Assembly (NCBI GenBank): GCA_934636305.1
Contig: CAKUAM010000051.1
Span: 1 to 13,786 of the forward strand
Source: an uncultured Oscillospiraceae bacterium
GTDB taxonomy: Bacteria; Bacillota; Clostridia; Oscillospirales; Oscillospiraceae
Length of the DNA stretch: 13,786 nt
Reading direction: 5' to 3'
Below are positions 1-6,117 of the stretch, in pieces. Positions within the stretch are counted from its first letter, which is position 1. Every line of letters begins with the position of its first letter. Below the pieces are notes generated by a model. It was given only the letters and a program-made list of their open reading frames with translations, had not been told where the DNA came from and ran no database searches. The position numbers and the translations under genes were made by a program.

Positions 1-116
1 AACAGGCTGAACCCACTCCAGATAATTGAGTTAAACCTATGGGCAGCGGCACCAATTGGGGTCAAAATGGGGTCAAAGCAAGTTTTGTGGAATTGCAAAA
101 TGATGCGAAAAGTTAG
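1..116. other. Possible edge of an integrated element next to tRNA-fMet
   Basis: This stretch lies just beyond the 3' side of the minus-strand tRNA gene. One frame (from base 3) reads a short peptide ending in PTPDN and a TGA at 27-29, then stays open from an ATG at 39 to a TAG at 114-116. The second part contains TNWGQNGVK, which looks protein-like. Tyrosine integrases of tRNA-targeting elements often end next to the tRNA 3' end, so this could be an integrase gene tail or its relic. Only some 115 bases are visible, so this is inference. It could equally be ordinary intergenic DNA. Confidence 0.3.
57..77. repeat. Tandem 10-base direct repeat, 11-bp period
   Basis: TGGGGTCAAA occurs at 57-66 and again at 68-77, separated by one A, giving an 11-bp period, about one helical turn. 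Exact short direct repeats of this sort are found as arm-type integrase binding sites near attachment sites, which fits the adjacent tRNA gene. The repeat is seen directly; its role is inference. Confidence 0.6.
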
Positions 117-153
117 AAAAACCACCGTATTTCAAGCGAAATACGGTGGTTTT
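117..153 (-). terminator. Intrinsic terminator of tRNA-fMet
   Basis: A perfect 13-bp inverted repeat (121-133 with 138-150) encloses the loop AAGC. Read on the minus strand it directly follows the tRNA 3' CCA and ends in a TTTT run (120-117). A short TTTT at 150-153 means it could also stop plus-strand transcription. Confidence 0.88.
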
Positions 154-154
154 A

Positions 155-231
<77 letters not shown>

Positions 232-255
232 ATATCAATGTCCTAAAGCTTCATT

Positions 256-284
256 ATAATAGCATAGTGTGGAGGCGGTGTCAA
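256..284 (-). promoter_or_regulatory. Sigma-70-type promoter of tRNA-fMet
   Basis: On the minus strand a consensus -35 TTGACA (284-279) is followed after 17 bp by TATTAT (261-256). The predicted start lies near 249, about 18 bases before the mature tRNA 5' end at 231. The near-consensus boxes suit a stable-RNA gene. Confidence 0.8.
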
Positions 285-368
285 GGGGTATTTTTTGACG
301 ATTCCTACATCCTTTCCGGTCAATAATCCAGCCGTAGATGCAGCAGGCACTTTACAACACAAAGCTTA

Positions 369-384
369 GGGTGTGTCTGAAAAC
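369..384. repeat. Possible IS terminal inverted-repeat end
   Basis: GGGTGTGTCTGAAAAC lies six bases beyond the stop codon of the transposase remnant at 390-583. Ends of this general form (GTGTCTGAAAA) occur at the termini of some IS5-family elements, so this is probably one end of the decayed insertion sequence. No matching opposite end is visible within the window. Confidence 0.45.
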
Positions 385-389
385 AGCGA

Positions 390-583
390 TCAAATATGCA
401 AAATACCGAAAGCGACGCAGATCGCGGCGACCATTACAAAAACAAGGAACGTGTCATAGCGCGTTTCAGCGCGGCGAAATTCCTTGAGGCAACACCACAC
501 AATTGCGTCCACGTGCTTCGGCGGATCTTTCCGCCAATCCTGTGGTTTGAAAAGTTTGAAATACATATAACATTCCTGCGCTT
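390..583 (-). pseudogene. C-terminal remnant of an IS5-family transposase
   Basis: Minus-strand reading, stop TGA at 392-390, opened by an in-frame stop just upstream of 583. The last 40 or so residues contain LKEFRRAETRYD followed by a hydrophobic tail with FVMVAAICVAF. This is the DDE C-terminal signature of IS5-type transposases (typically CRLK-FRRIATRYDKLA, then FLAFV-LAAI). The region upstream does not continue the family pattern, and the rest of the transposase (a few hundred residues, with the catalytic Asp residues) is absent. It is therefore a dead fragment. A candidate terminal repeat abuts its 3' side. The family call rests on remembered motif shape, not a search. Confidence 0.6.
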
Positions 584-814
584 TTCAAATCTTGACTTAA
601 CGAAAAATCTCTCATCGACAACTCTTACCGATTTCATCATCGGTTACAAAAGAGGAACGGACGAACCCGCTCCCCTTTTTATTCTCTATACACCCCATGC
701 ACCTCTGCTGTCATATCGGACAAACCCTCCGGCAATTTGGATAATATACAATAACACAGCCCCTTCGTATTCTATTCGGTGCGGAGGGGATACAGTTTTT
801 GTGGATGATATGCC
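584..814. other. Non-coding, AT-rich stretch with no recognised feature
   Basis: The region between the transposase remnant and the sigI remnant is AT-rich compared with the rest of the window. The open frames crossing it have no protein-like composition or ribosome binding site. A GGAGGGG stretch at 782-788 is the only purine-rich motif, about 26 bases before the sigI remnant start and too far to serve that ATG. I see nothing else in it. Confidence 0.5.
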
Positions 815-1152
815 ATGATAAATATAATTCTGAAAAGGGGCGGTGCGGATGTGACACTGGAAAATGAGATTCAGCTGGCGCAGCAGGATATGTCTGCGCG
901 TGAACGGCGGATCGAACAGAATATGGACTTCATCCGCCGCTGTGCGTCCCGCGCCGCCGGACGCTTTGTGGACAGTCACGCTGACATCTGCCCGGAAAGA
1001 TGCTCATGCAGGAGCTTGGCGTGAACGGTAAGGTGTCAGAGCGCCACTGAAAATACATTCTGGCAGATCTTGTGATTTTTGGCGGCGATTATCCGACGCT
1101 GCAGAGCTATTTCGACACGCGAAGGGGGTGCGGTAAATGCGCGGAATTGTGA
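815..1152 (+). pseudogene. sigI: Decayed sigI: RNA polymerase sigma factor SigI, internally deleted
   Basis: SigI is an alternative sigma-70-family factor (heat, envelope or polysaccharide response) normally of about 240-250 residues. Two ends of it are visible. The first frame (815 to about 985) gives the N-terminal region: NEIQLAQQDMSARERRIEQ, then DFIRRCASRAAGRFVDSHAD, matching the SigI region-2 start. A second frame (from 1000) gives the C-terminal end: QELGVNGKVSERH, a TGA at 1048-1050, then KYILADLVIFGGDYPTLQSY. In SigI proteins an Arg sits where this TGA is (ERNRKYI), so CGA to TGA is likely. The middle, roughly 100 residues or more, is missing and the frames do not match across the join near 985-1000. 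The last codons overlap the rsgI remnant at 1137, as in intact sigI-rsgI pairs. No functional product is expected. Confidence 0.75.
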
Positions 1153-1343
1153 TGGGAATTCAAAACGGATCCTGTGTGGTGCTAAAAGACGACGGCACGT
1201 TTGCAGACCTTCCGGACCGTGGCTATCAGATCGGGCAAAAAATTACCATTCAGACAAAAAAGTCTCCCATTCTACACTATGCGGCGCTGGCGGCGAGTCT
1301 GCTTCTGGTGTGCCTGTCTGGCTTCGGCGTGCATCTATACCGC
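1137..1343 (+). pseudogene. rsgI: Truncated rsgI: membrane anti-sigma factor of SigI
   Basis: RsgI binds and inhibits SigI through a small N-terminal cytoplasmic domain, crosses the membrane once, and carries a long extracellular sensor part. Here the N-terminal domain is intact (MRGIVMGIQNGSCVVLKDDG, then DRGYQIGQ). It is followed by a basic/polar segment and one hydrophobic helix at residues 47-67. After Tyr68 the reading no longer looks like the family: the conserved post-membrane segment (usually Y-S-x-V-S-x-D-V/I-N-P-S) is absent. The frame stays open to 1604 only by running antisense through the HD-domain gene. A good AAGGGGG site (1122-1128) lies eight bases before the ATG, and the start overlaps the sigI remnant. 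It is a truncated relic; a short membrane peptide could still be made if transcribed. Confidence 0.7.
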
Positions 1344-1410
1344 TTGGGGTCACTTCAAGAATCCGTGCGGGCTGTTTTCTGCAGGCATTTGACGCATGTG
1401 ATACGAAGCA

Positions 1411-1453
1411 GGAAAAGACGCGGGACGATAGGGAGATTCCCCATCGTCCCGCG
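1411..1453 (-). terminator. Terminator of the ogt-HD operon
   Basis: CGCGGGACGAT (1419-1429) pairs perfectly with ATCGTCCCGCG (1443-1453), with a further 4-bp GGGA/TCCC stem inside. On the minus strand the stem is followed by TCTTTTCC (1418-1411). It lies 24 bases past the HD gene stop codon. Confidence 0.8.
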
Positions 1454-1477
1454 TTGCCGTGTATCCGCAGGCGTGTG

Positions 1478-1975
1478 TCAGGTGGCAGCGGCGGGGTATA
1501 CGCTCTGCAGCAGGCGGATGCCGGCCTTTGTCCGGAAAAAATGGGCGCAGGCGTTCCGGATGGCGGCTGCGGATGCGCCGCTTTCGTCGGCATTGACCAG
1601 ATAGTCTGCCTCCAGCAGGATCTGGTGCTCAGGCCTGGTTACGTCGGTGTAGGTATGGTGATGAGCGACAAGCCAGCCGATTGTCCGGATATCGTCCGGC
1701 GGCAGCTGGGAGCTGGAAAAGAACGCCTCGATGAGCGGCGGGCTTTCCAGCTCCTGCTTTTTGCCGTCTGCGCTGCCGTATTTCTGGCGGCAGAGCGGGC
1801 AGGCAATGTCATGGACGATGGCGGTCAGCTCCAGAAGCAGCTGCGTGTGCGGATCGAGCTGCTCCTGCTCACCAATGATCCGGGCGAAGGTCCACACCTT
1901 CAGAAAGTGATTGATGTCATGCAGATCGCCGCGATAGAACGCGATCATGTGCGCTGCGGCAGTGGAGGGCGTCAT
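1478..1975 (-). CDS. HD-domain phosphohydrolase-like protein, 165 aa
   Basis: This is a small HD-superfamily protein, probably a cytoplasmic metal-dependent phosphohydrolase of unknown substrate. Visible signatures are His23 in DINHFLKVWTFA, the His-Asp doublet at 55-56 (AIVHDIACP), the triple His at 105-107 (VAHHHTYTD) and Asp124 (LEADYLVN). These match the order of metal ligands in HD domains. The N-terminal FYRGDLHDINHF stretch is typical of a short HD family common in Clostridia. The start is chosen at 1975 because AAAGGAG lies eight bases upstream; a longer frame from 2083 would overlap ogt and has no such site. It begins 13 bases after the ogt stop codon, so the two form an operon; the link to DNA repair is contextual only. 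Specific function unknown. Confidence 0.88.
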   Translation of the reverse strand: MTPSTAAAHMIAFYRGDLHDINHFLKVWTFARIIGEQEQLDPHTQLLLELTAIVHDIACPLCRQKYGSADGKKQELESPPLIEAFFSSSQLPPDDIRTIGWLVAHHHTYTDVTRPEHQILLEADYLVNADESGASAAAIRNACAHFFRTKAGIRLLQSVYPAAAT

Positions 1976-1988
1976 GGTTGTGCTCCTT

Positions 1989-2519
1989 TCATTGTGCGGT
2001 TCCGTGCGGCGGGATAAAAAGGCTCTGCATATCTGCGCGCTCCAGCTCCAGCAGCTGAATTTTGCGCGAGATGCCGCCGGCATAGCCGGTCAGAGAACCG
2101 TTTGTGCCGACCACGCGGTGACAGGGGATAAGAATGGAAATTGGATTGTGCCCGACCGCCCCGCCGACGGCCTGCGCGGACATATGCGCAAGTCCCTGCT
2201 GGGCGGCAAGCTGGGCGGCAAGCGCGGCGTAGGTCGTTGTCTGACCATAGGGGATCTGCAGCAGAAGCTGCCATACCTGCTGCCGGAAGGCGGAGCCGGC
2301 TGGGCGCAGCGGCGGAAGCACCGGCGGCTGCCTGCCATCAAAATACGCATCAAGCCACTGCTGCGTCTTGGCAAGAATGGGCGTCTGCTGCTCCTGCGCC
2401 GCAGGCAGCCGGTCGGCAAAGTATTTTTGCCCCTCGAACCAGAGACCGGTCAGGCCCGCGTCATCTGCAGCCAGCAGAATGCCGCCAAGAGGGGAATTGT
2501 AGTGCTGCGTGTAAATCAT
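1989..2519 (-). CDS. ogt: Methylated-DNA--protein-cysteine S-methyltransferase (Ogt/MGMT), 176 aa
   Basis: This is a suicide DNA-repair enzyme that transfers alkyl groups from O6-alkylguanine (and O4-alkylthymine) to its own cysteine. In order it shows the N-terminal domain with SPLGGILLAAD and GLTGLWFEG, then the C-terminal domain with FRQQVWQLLLQIPYGQTTTY (winged-helix DNA binding). It ends with the active-site PCHRV motif (Cys133 from this start) and the GYAGG loop. The position usually held by the Arg finger (ARAVGGA) is Gln here (SAQAVGGAVGHNP), which I believe is a common Firmicutes variant. The start at 2519 (MIYTQHY) has AGGAG six bases upstream; the in-frame ATG at 2525 would abut the ribosome binding site with no spacing. 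It is first gene of a two-gene operon with the HD protein. Confidence 0.95.
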   Translation of the reverse strand: MIYTQHYNSPLGGILLAADDAGLTGLWFEGQKYFADRLPAAQEQQTPILAKTQQWLDAYFDGRQPPVLPPLRPAGSAFRQQVWQLLLQIPYGQTTTYAALAAQLAAQQGLAHMSAQAVGGAVGHNPISILIPCHRVVGTNGSLTGYAGGISRKIQLLELERADMQSLFIPPHGTAQ

Positions 2520-2544
2520 GGGCATCTCCTGAAGGTTTTTCCTT

Positions 2545-2572
2545 ATTATACAGCATTTCTTACTGCTTTCAA
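2545..2572 (-). promoter_or_regulatory. Promoter of ogt-HD operon
   Basis: On the minus strand TTGAAA (2572-2567) is followed after 16 bp by a perfect TATAAT (2550-2545), giving a start near 2538, about 19 bases ahead of the chosen ogt ATG. It lies back-to-back with the araC-type gene promoter, 13 bases away. Confidence 0.75.
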
Positions 2573-2584
2573 CCTGTAATATGG

Positions 2585-2613
2585 TTGCATTTCTGACCCT
2601 GTCTCCCTATACT
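2585..2613 (+). promoter_or_regulatory. Promoter of the AraC-type regulator gene
   Basis: TTGCAT (2585-2590), a 17-bp spacer and TATACT (2608-2613) predict a start near 2620 and a 5' leader of about 40 bases. An AGAGGGA ribosome binding site precedes the ATG at 2661. The boxes are good but not consensus. Confidence 0.65.
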
Positions 2614-2660
2614 TAATGTAAGTACAGCATATAGCTGGATGACGGAAAAGAGGGAACGCG

Positions 2661-3644
2661 ATGATCAGTCAGAACGAATATGAGGTGGTATCGTATCCGC
2701 GGCTCAACCATGTGATGATCGGCTTTACGCACCTGCTGCACCGCAATCCCCATCTGCATAACGAGCTGGAGCTGTGCTTGGTGCTCAGCGGGGAGGTAAC
2801 GGTGCATCTGCAGGACAAGCGCTTTGACGTGAAAACCGGCGGGCTGATGGTGTTCAACTCCAATGTGCTGCATGAGCTCAGCAGCTGCAGCTTTGACGGC
2901 GCGCGGATTGCCTTTGTCCAGATTTCCAACCAGTTCTGCCAGGACTATATCCGCCAGTTATGTGATTATGAGTTTCTGGAGGAGGATATCAGCGCGCACG
3001 TTACCGATGCGCAGAACAATCAGCTGGTTGCGCTGGTGCTGCAGCTGATTGCAAATTACGCGCAGGAGGGCGAAATCAGCACGCTCAACTGCATGGCGAA
3101 CCTGTTCCAGCTTTTGAGTCACCTGTGCAGCTGGCTGCCATGCCGGCGTCTGGAGGAGTCGGATCAGCGCACAAAAAACCGCCGCTCCCACCGGCTGCGG
3201 CAGATCACACAGTATATCGAGGCAAATTATACCAGGAAGATCACGCTGCAGGAGCTTTCAGAAAAGACCGGTTTGACAATCACATATTTGTCTCATTTTA
3301 TCCGTGACAACCTTGGCATGACATTTCAGGAATATCTCAACAATATCCGCTTTGAGAAGGCGCTGGTTTTGATGGAAAGCACGAAAATGACGCTGATGGA
3401 TATCAGCCTCAGCAGCGGCTTTTCTGACCTCAAATACATGACGAAGATCTGCCTGCAGCGATTTGGATGCCCGCCTAAAGAGTACAGGAAAAGGCTGAGA
3501 ACCGGAAATAATGCCAGAAAAGAGCCGAAATACACATATCAGGACGTTGCAAGTGACGAGACAGGGCGGCAATGGATCGAAGGATTTGAGCAGCAGTGGG
3601 AACAAGCTGGAAAACGTGCGGTTAATTATAACAAAATTACATAA
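2661..3644 (+). CDS. AraC-family transcriptional regulator with cupin sensor, 327 aa
   Basis: This is a cytoplasmic ligand-responsive activator, probably of the sugar operon immediately downstream. The N-terminal cupin domain (about residues 14-100) shows HLHNELELCLVLSGE and FNSNVLHEL, the usual sugar-binding jelly roll. A helical linker covers about 105-180. The C-terminal pair of helix-turn-helix motifs spans about 185-285: TLQELSEKTGLTITYLSHFI, then MDISLSSGFSDLKYMTKIC ending in FGCPPKEYRKRL, a slightly altered form of the usual FGxSPxxYR. About 40 residues extend past the second HTH (288-327, charged and aromatic), longer than most members. It diverges from ogt, with both promoters inside a 141-base gap, and no clear terminator follows it. 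The effector is unknown but is likely the transported sugar or a product of it. Confidence 0.93.
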   Translation: MISQNEYEVVSYPRLNHVMIGFTHLLHRNPHLHNELELCLVLSGEVTVHLQDKRFDVKTGGLMVFNSNVLHELSSCSFDGARIAFVQISNQFCQDYIRQLCDYEFLEEDISAHVTDAQNNQLVALVLQLIANYAQEGEISTLNCMANLFQLLSHLCSWLPCRRLEESDQRTKNRRSHRLRQITQYIEANYTRKITLQELSEKTGLTITYLSHFIRDNLGMTFQEYLNNIRFEKALVLMESTKMTLMDISLSSGFSDLKYMTKICLQRFGCPPKEYRKRLRTGNNARKEPKYTYQDVASDETGRQWIEGFEQQWEQAGKRAVNYNKIT

Positions 3645-3674
3645 CTGAATTTGTTGAAGTACGACAAAAAATAA

Positions 3675-3717
3675 TAGAATCGCAAGATTGTCTATTCTAA
3701 AACGCAAACGGGCTATT
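3675..3717 (+). promoter_or_regulatory. Candidate AraC-type operator upstream of the sugar operon
   Basis: CTATT occurs at 3692-3696 and 3713-3717, exactly 21 bases (two helical turns) apart, with loosely matching bases after each. This is the spacing of tandem AraC/XylS half-sites, and the second copy overlaps the -35 box as in class II activation. An inverted TAGAAT (3675-3680) and ATTCTA (3694-3699) overlaps the first. Operator identity is inference from position and spacing. Confidence 0.35.
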
Positions 3718-3744
3718 GCAATATCGGTATTGACGAACTATTAT
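3716..3744 (+). promoter_or_regulatory. Promoter of the sugar operon
   Basis: TTGCAA (3716-3721), 17 bp, then TATTAT (3739-3744) predict transcription from about 3751 with a leader of roughly 100 bases before the dehydrogenase gene. An off-consensus -35 fits dependence on an activator such as the AraC-type protein upstream. Confidence 0.55.
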
Positions 3745-3854
3745 AAAAACATGCATTGTAAGTTTGCGCCAAAAAGACGCGGACAAGAACAACTGAATCT
3801 ATATCATTTGACCAACTGCTTGGGACACAATGAACGGAAAGGATGGACAGATTT

Positions 3855-4991
3855 ATGAGTAAACTGAGATACGGCATGGTGGGCGGCGGCCCGGGCTCGT
3901 TTATTGGTGATGCACACCGCCGTTCGATCAATATCGATGGCAATGCAGAGCTGGTTGCAGGCTGCTTCTCCCGCACGCTCGAAAAGTGCCGCCAGACCGG
4001 CGCAGAGCTTGGCGTTGCAGAGGATCGCTGCTATGCATCTTTTGACGAGATGGCCAAGACAGAGGCTGCGCGCGAAGATGGCATCGACTTCGCTGTTATT
4101 GTAACGCCCAATGTCAGCCATTATCCGGCAGCCAAGGCATTCCTGGAGGCCGGCATCAACGTCTCCTGCGACAAGCCGCTGTGTCTGACTGTCGAGCAGG
4201 CAGAGGAGCTTGAAAAGCTCGCTGACGAGAAGGGCCTTCTGTTCCTTGTTACCTATACCTATATGGGCCATGTGACGGCCAAGCACATCCGCCAGTTCAT
4301 CAAGAAGGGCAAGCTCGGCAAGATCCGTACCGTCATGGCGGAGTATCCGCAGGGCTGGCTGGCCTATGAAGGCGAATGGGGCGGCAAGCAGGGCGAATGG
4401 CGCTGCGACCCGAAGCAGTCCGGCGGCGTCAACTGCCTGGGCGACCTCGGCACACATGTGGAAAACGCAGTGTCGATGCTCACCGGCCTCAAGATCAAGC
4501 GCGTGCTGGCCAAGATGGACGTTGTGGTTCCGGGCCGCGTGCTCGATGACAACGACGTTGTGATGGTCGAGTTCGAAGGCGGCGCAACCGGCGTGTTCTG
4601 GACCAGCCAGTTTGCAATCGGCCACGACAACGATCTGCGCGTGCGCATCTACGGCGAGGATGGCTCGATTCTCTGGGCGCAGGAGAACTGCGAGAAGGTC
4701 ACCATGATTGACCGTGACGGCACCATCGTGGAGCGTCACCGCGGCAATGCCGGCATCGAGCCCGAGGCTGCCAAGTATGGCCGTCTGCCCGCTGGCCACA
4801 CCGAGGGCTGGCTGGAGTCCATGGGCAACCTGTACCGCTCCTTCATGGAGTGCATCCATGCCAAGAAGGACGGCACCTTCACTGAGGATATGATTGACTT
4901 CCCGACTGTGCACGACGGTGCTGAGGGCGTCCGCTTCGTGCAGGCCTGCCTGAAGTCCAACAAGGAAGGCAACGTCTGGGTCGATATGTAA
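3855..4991 (+). CDS. Gfo/Idh/MocA-family NAD(P)-dependent oxidoreductase, 378 aa
   Basis: This is a cytoplasmic dehydrogenase expected to oxidise a hydroxyl of a sugar, cyclitol or glycoside (or reduce a keto-sugar). The N-terminal Rossmann fold shows the dinucleotide loop GMVGGGPGSFIG (7-18) followed by AHRR. Next is VIVTPNVSHY (81-90), and CDKPL (105-109) carries the conserved catalytic Lys107. The C-terminal domain has GGVNCLGDLGTHVEN (190-203), holding the family Asp/His pair (Asp197, His201). Length is normal for the family. The start at 3855 is preferred because GGATGG lies about eight bases upstream; an ATG at 3843 sits inside that purine stretch. It is the first gene of the operon; the next gene, a TIM-barrel isomerase, is a classic partner. 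Close families include myo-inositol dehydrogenase (IolG) and 3-dehydro-sugar enzymes of the ThuB, levoglucosan dehydrogenase and DgpA type. The substrate cannot be assigned. Confidence 0.94.
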   Translation: MSKLRYGMVGGGPGSFIGDAHRRSINIDGNAELVAGCFSRTLEKCRQTGAELGVAEDRCYASFDEMAKTEAAREDGIDFAVIVTPNVSHYPAAKAFLEAGINVSCDKPLCLTVEQAEELEKLADEKGLLFLVTYTYMGHVTAKHIRQFIKKGKLGKIRTVMAEYPQGWLAYEGEWGGKQGEWRCDPKQSGGVNCLGDLGTHVENAVSMLTGLKIKRVLAKMDVVVPGRVLDDNDVVMVEFEGGATGVFWTSQFAIGHDNDLRVRIYGEDGSILWAQENCEKVTMIDRDGTIVERHRGNAGIEPEAAKYGRLPAGHTEGWLESMGNLYRSFMECIHAKKDGTFTEDMIDFPTVHDGAEGVRFVQACLKSNKEGNVWVDM

Positions 4992-5048
4992 TCGGCTCTC
5001 ACCGCATAAACAAACCACCTGAAACAATCTGCTAGGAGGAAAATTATC

Positions 5049-6050
5049 ATGGCAAAAAGACCGGTTACACTGTTTACGATCCAGTGGGGCGACCTCTCCC
5101 TGGAAGAAGTCTGCAAGCTGGCCCATCAGATGGGCTATGAAGGCCTGGAGCTGTCTGCTGCACATCTGGATATGAAGCGCGCCGCTTCCGATCCCGCTTA
5201 CGTTGCAGAGGTCAAGGCTACGCTGGCCAAGTACGATCTGGGCTGCTGGGCTCTGAGCCACCATCTGGCTGGCCAGTGCGTCTGCGATACGCTGCCCGAT
5301 GCATATGATTCCCGTCTGGATGGCTTTGCACCGGCAGAGCTTGCCGGCAAGCCTGAGGAGATTCAGAAGTGGGGAATTGAGGAAATGAAGGCCGCCGCGC
5401 ATGCTGCAAAGGCTATGGGCGTCAAGGTTGTCACGTTCTTCATGGGCTCGCCAATCTGGAAGTTCTGGTACTCCTTCCCGCAGACCTCTGAGGAGCAGGT
5501 TGAGGCTGCTTACCAGAAGGTCAAGGAGCTGTGGAGCCCGATCTTCGACGTATATGACGAGTGCGGCGTGAAGCTGGCTCTGGAGGTCCATCCGACCGAA
5601 ATTGCATTCGACTACTGGTCCACCAAAAAGCTGCTCGAGACGTTCGACTATCGTCCGACCCTCGGCATCAACTTTGACCCGAGCCATTTGCTGTGGCAGG
5701 GCGTCGATCCCGTCGTGTTCTGCCGCGACTTCATCGACCGCATCTATCACGTCCATGCAAAGGACGTCAAGCTGAACTTCGACGGCCGCAATGGCGTTCT
5801 GGGCTCGCACATCACCTTCGGCAACATGAACCGCGGCTGGAACTTCGTTTCCCTCGGCCATGGCAACGTTGACTTCGACGGCATCTGCCGCGCGCTCAAT
5901 CAGGGCGGCTACAATGGCCCGCTGTCCGTGGAATGGGAGGACTCCGGCATGGATCGTGTCTACGGTGCAACCGAAGCCTGCGAATACCTCAAGAAGTACA
6001 ACTTCAACGCTTCGGACTTCGCGTTCGACAGCGCCATCAAGACGGACTGA
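5049..6050 (+). CDS. Sugar phosphate isomerase/epimerase-like TIM barrel (AP endonuclease 2 superfamily), 333 aa
   Basis: This is a xylose-isomerase-like TIM-barrel enzyme, cytoplasmic and probably divalent-metal dependent. Putative metal ligands are in the usual order: Glu179 (LALEVHP), Asp210 with His213 (INFDPSHL), His236 (YHVHAKD) and Glu295 (LSVEWED). The N-terminus TLFTIQWGDLSLEEVCKLA and GYEGLELS are typical strand-1 and strand-2 motifs. An ideal AGGAGGA (5034-5040) lies eight bases before the ATG, 57 bases past the dehydrogenase stop. The family covers isomerases, epimerases, IolE/IolH-like inositol enzymes and 3-keto-glycoside beta-eliminases or hydratases. Pairing with a Gfo/Idh/MocA enzyme suggests it acts on the oxidised keto product. 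There is no sugar kinase in the locus, so the substrate may not be phosphorylated despite the family name. Confidence 0.92.
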   Translation: MAKRPVTLFTIQWGDLSLEEVCKLAHQMGYEGLELSAAHLDMKRAASDPAYVAEVKATLAKYDLGCWALSHHLAGQCVCDTLPDAYDSRLDGFAPAELAGKPEEIQKWGIEEMKAAAHAAKAMGVKVVTFFMGSPIWKFWYSFPQTSEEQVEAAYQKVKELWSPIFDVYDECGVKLALEVHPTEIAFDYWSTKKLLETFDYRPTLGINFDPSHLLWQGVDPVVFCRDFIDRIYHVHAKDVKLNFDGRNGVLGSHITFGNMNRGWNFVSLGHGNVDFDGICRALNQGGYNGPLSVEWEDSGMDRVYGATEACEYLKKYNFNASDFAFDSAIKTD

Positions 6051-6117
6051 TTTCCTGCAGTTCCAATTTGATTTTGACCAGAAATGGTTGGAATAAAAAA
6101 TTTAGGAGGAAACACAA

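Noticed and set aside
396..818. 140-codon plus-strand frame over the IS remnant and spacer
   Set aside because: No ribosome binding site, no recognisable domain, and it reads antisense to the transposase remnant.
3804..5861. 685-codon open frame antisense to the dehydrogenase and TIM-barrel genes
   Set aside because: It is a by-product of the strong codon bias of the two sense genes. The translation has no domain-like pattern, and both sense genes carry clear family motifs and ribosome binding sites.
6061..6117. Possible internal promoter (TTGACC then AATAAAA) ahead of the binding-protein gene
   Set aside because: The spacing is only about 13 bp, too short for a sigma-70 promoter, and no other pair of boxes fits.
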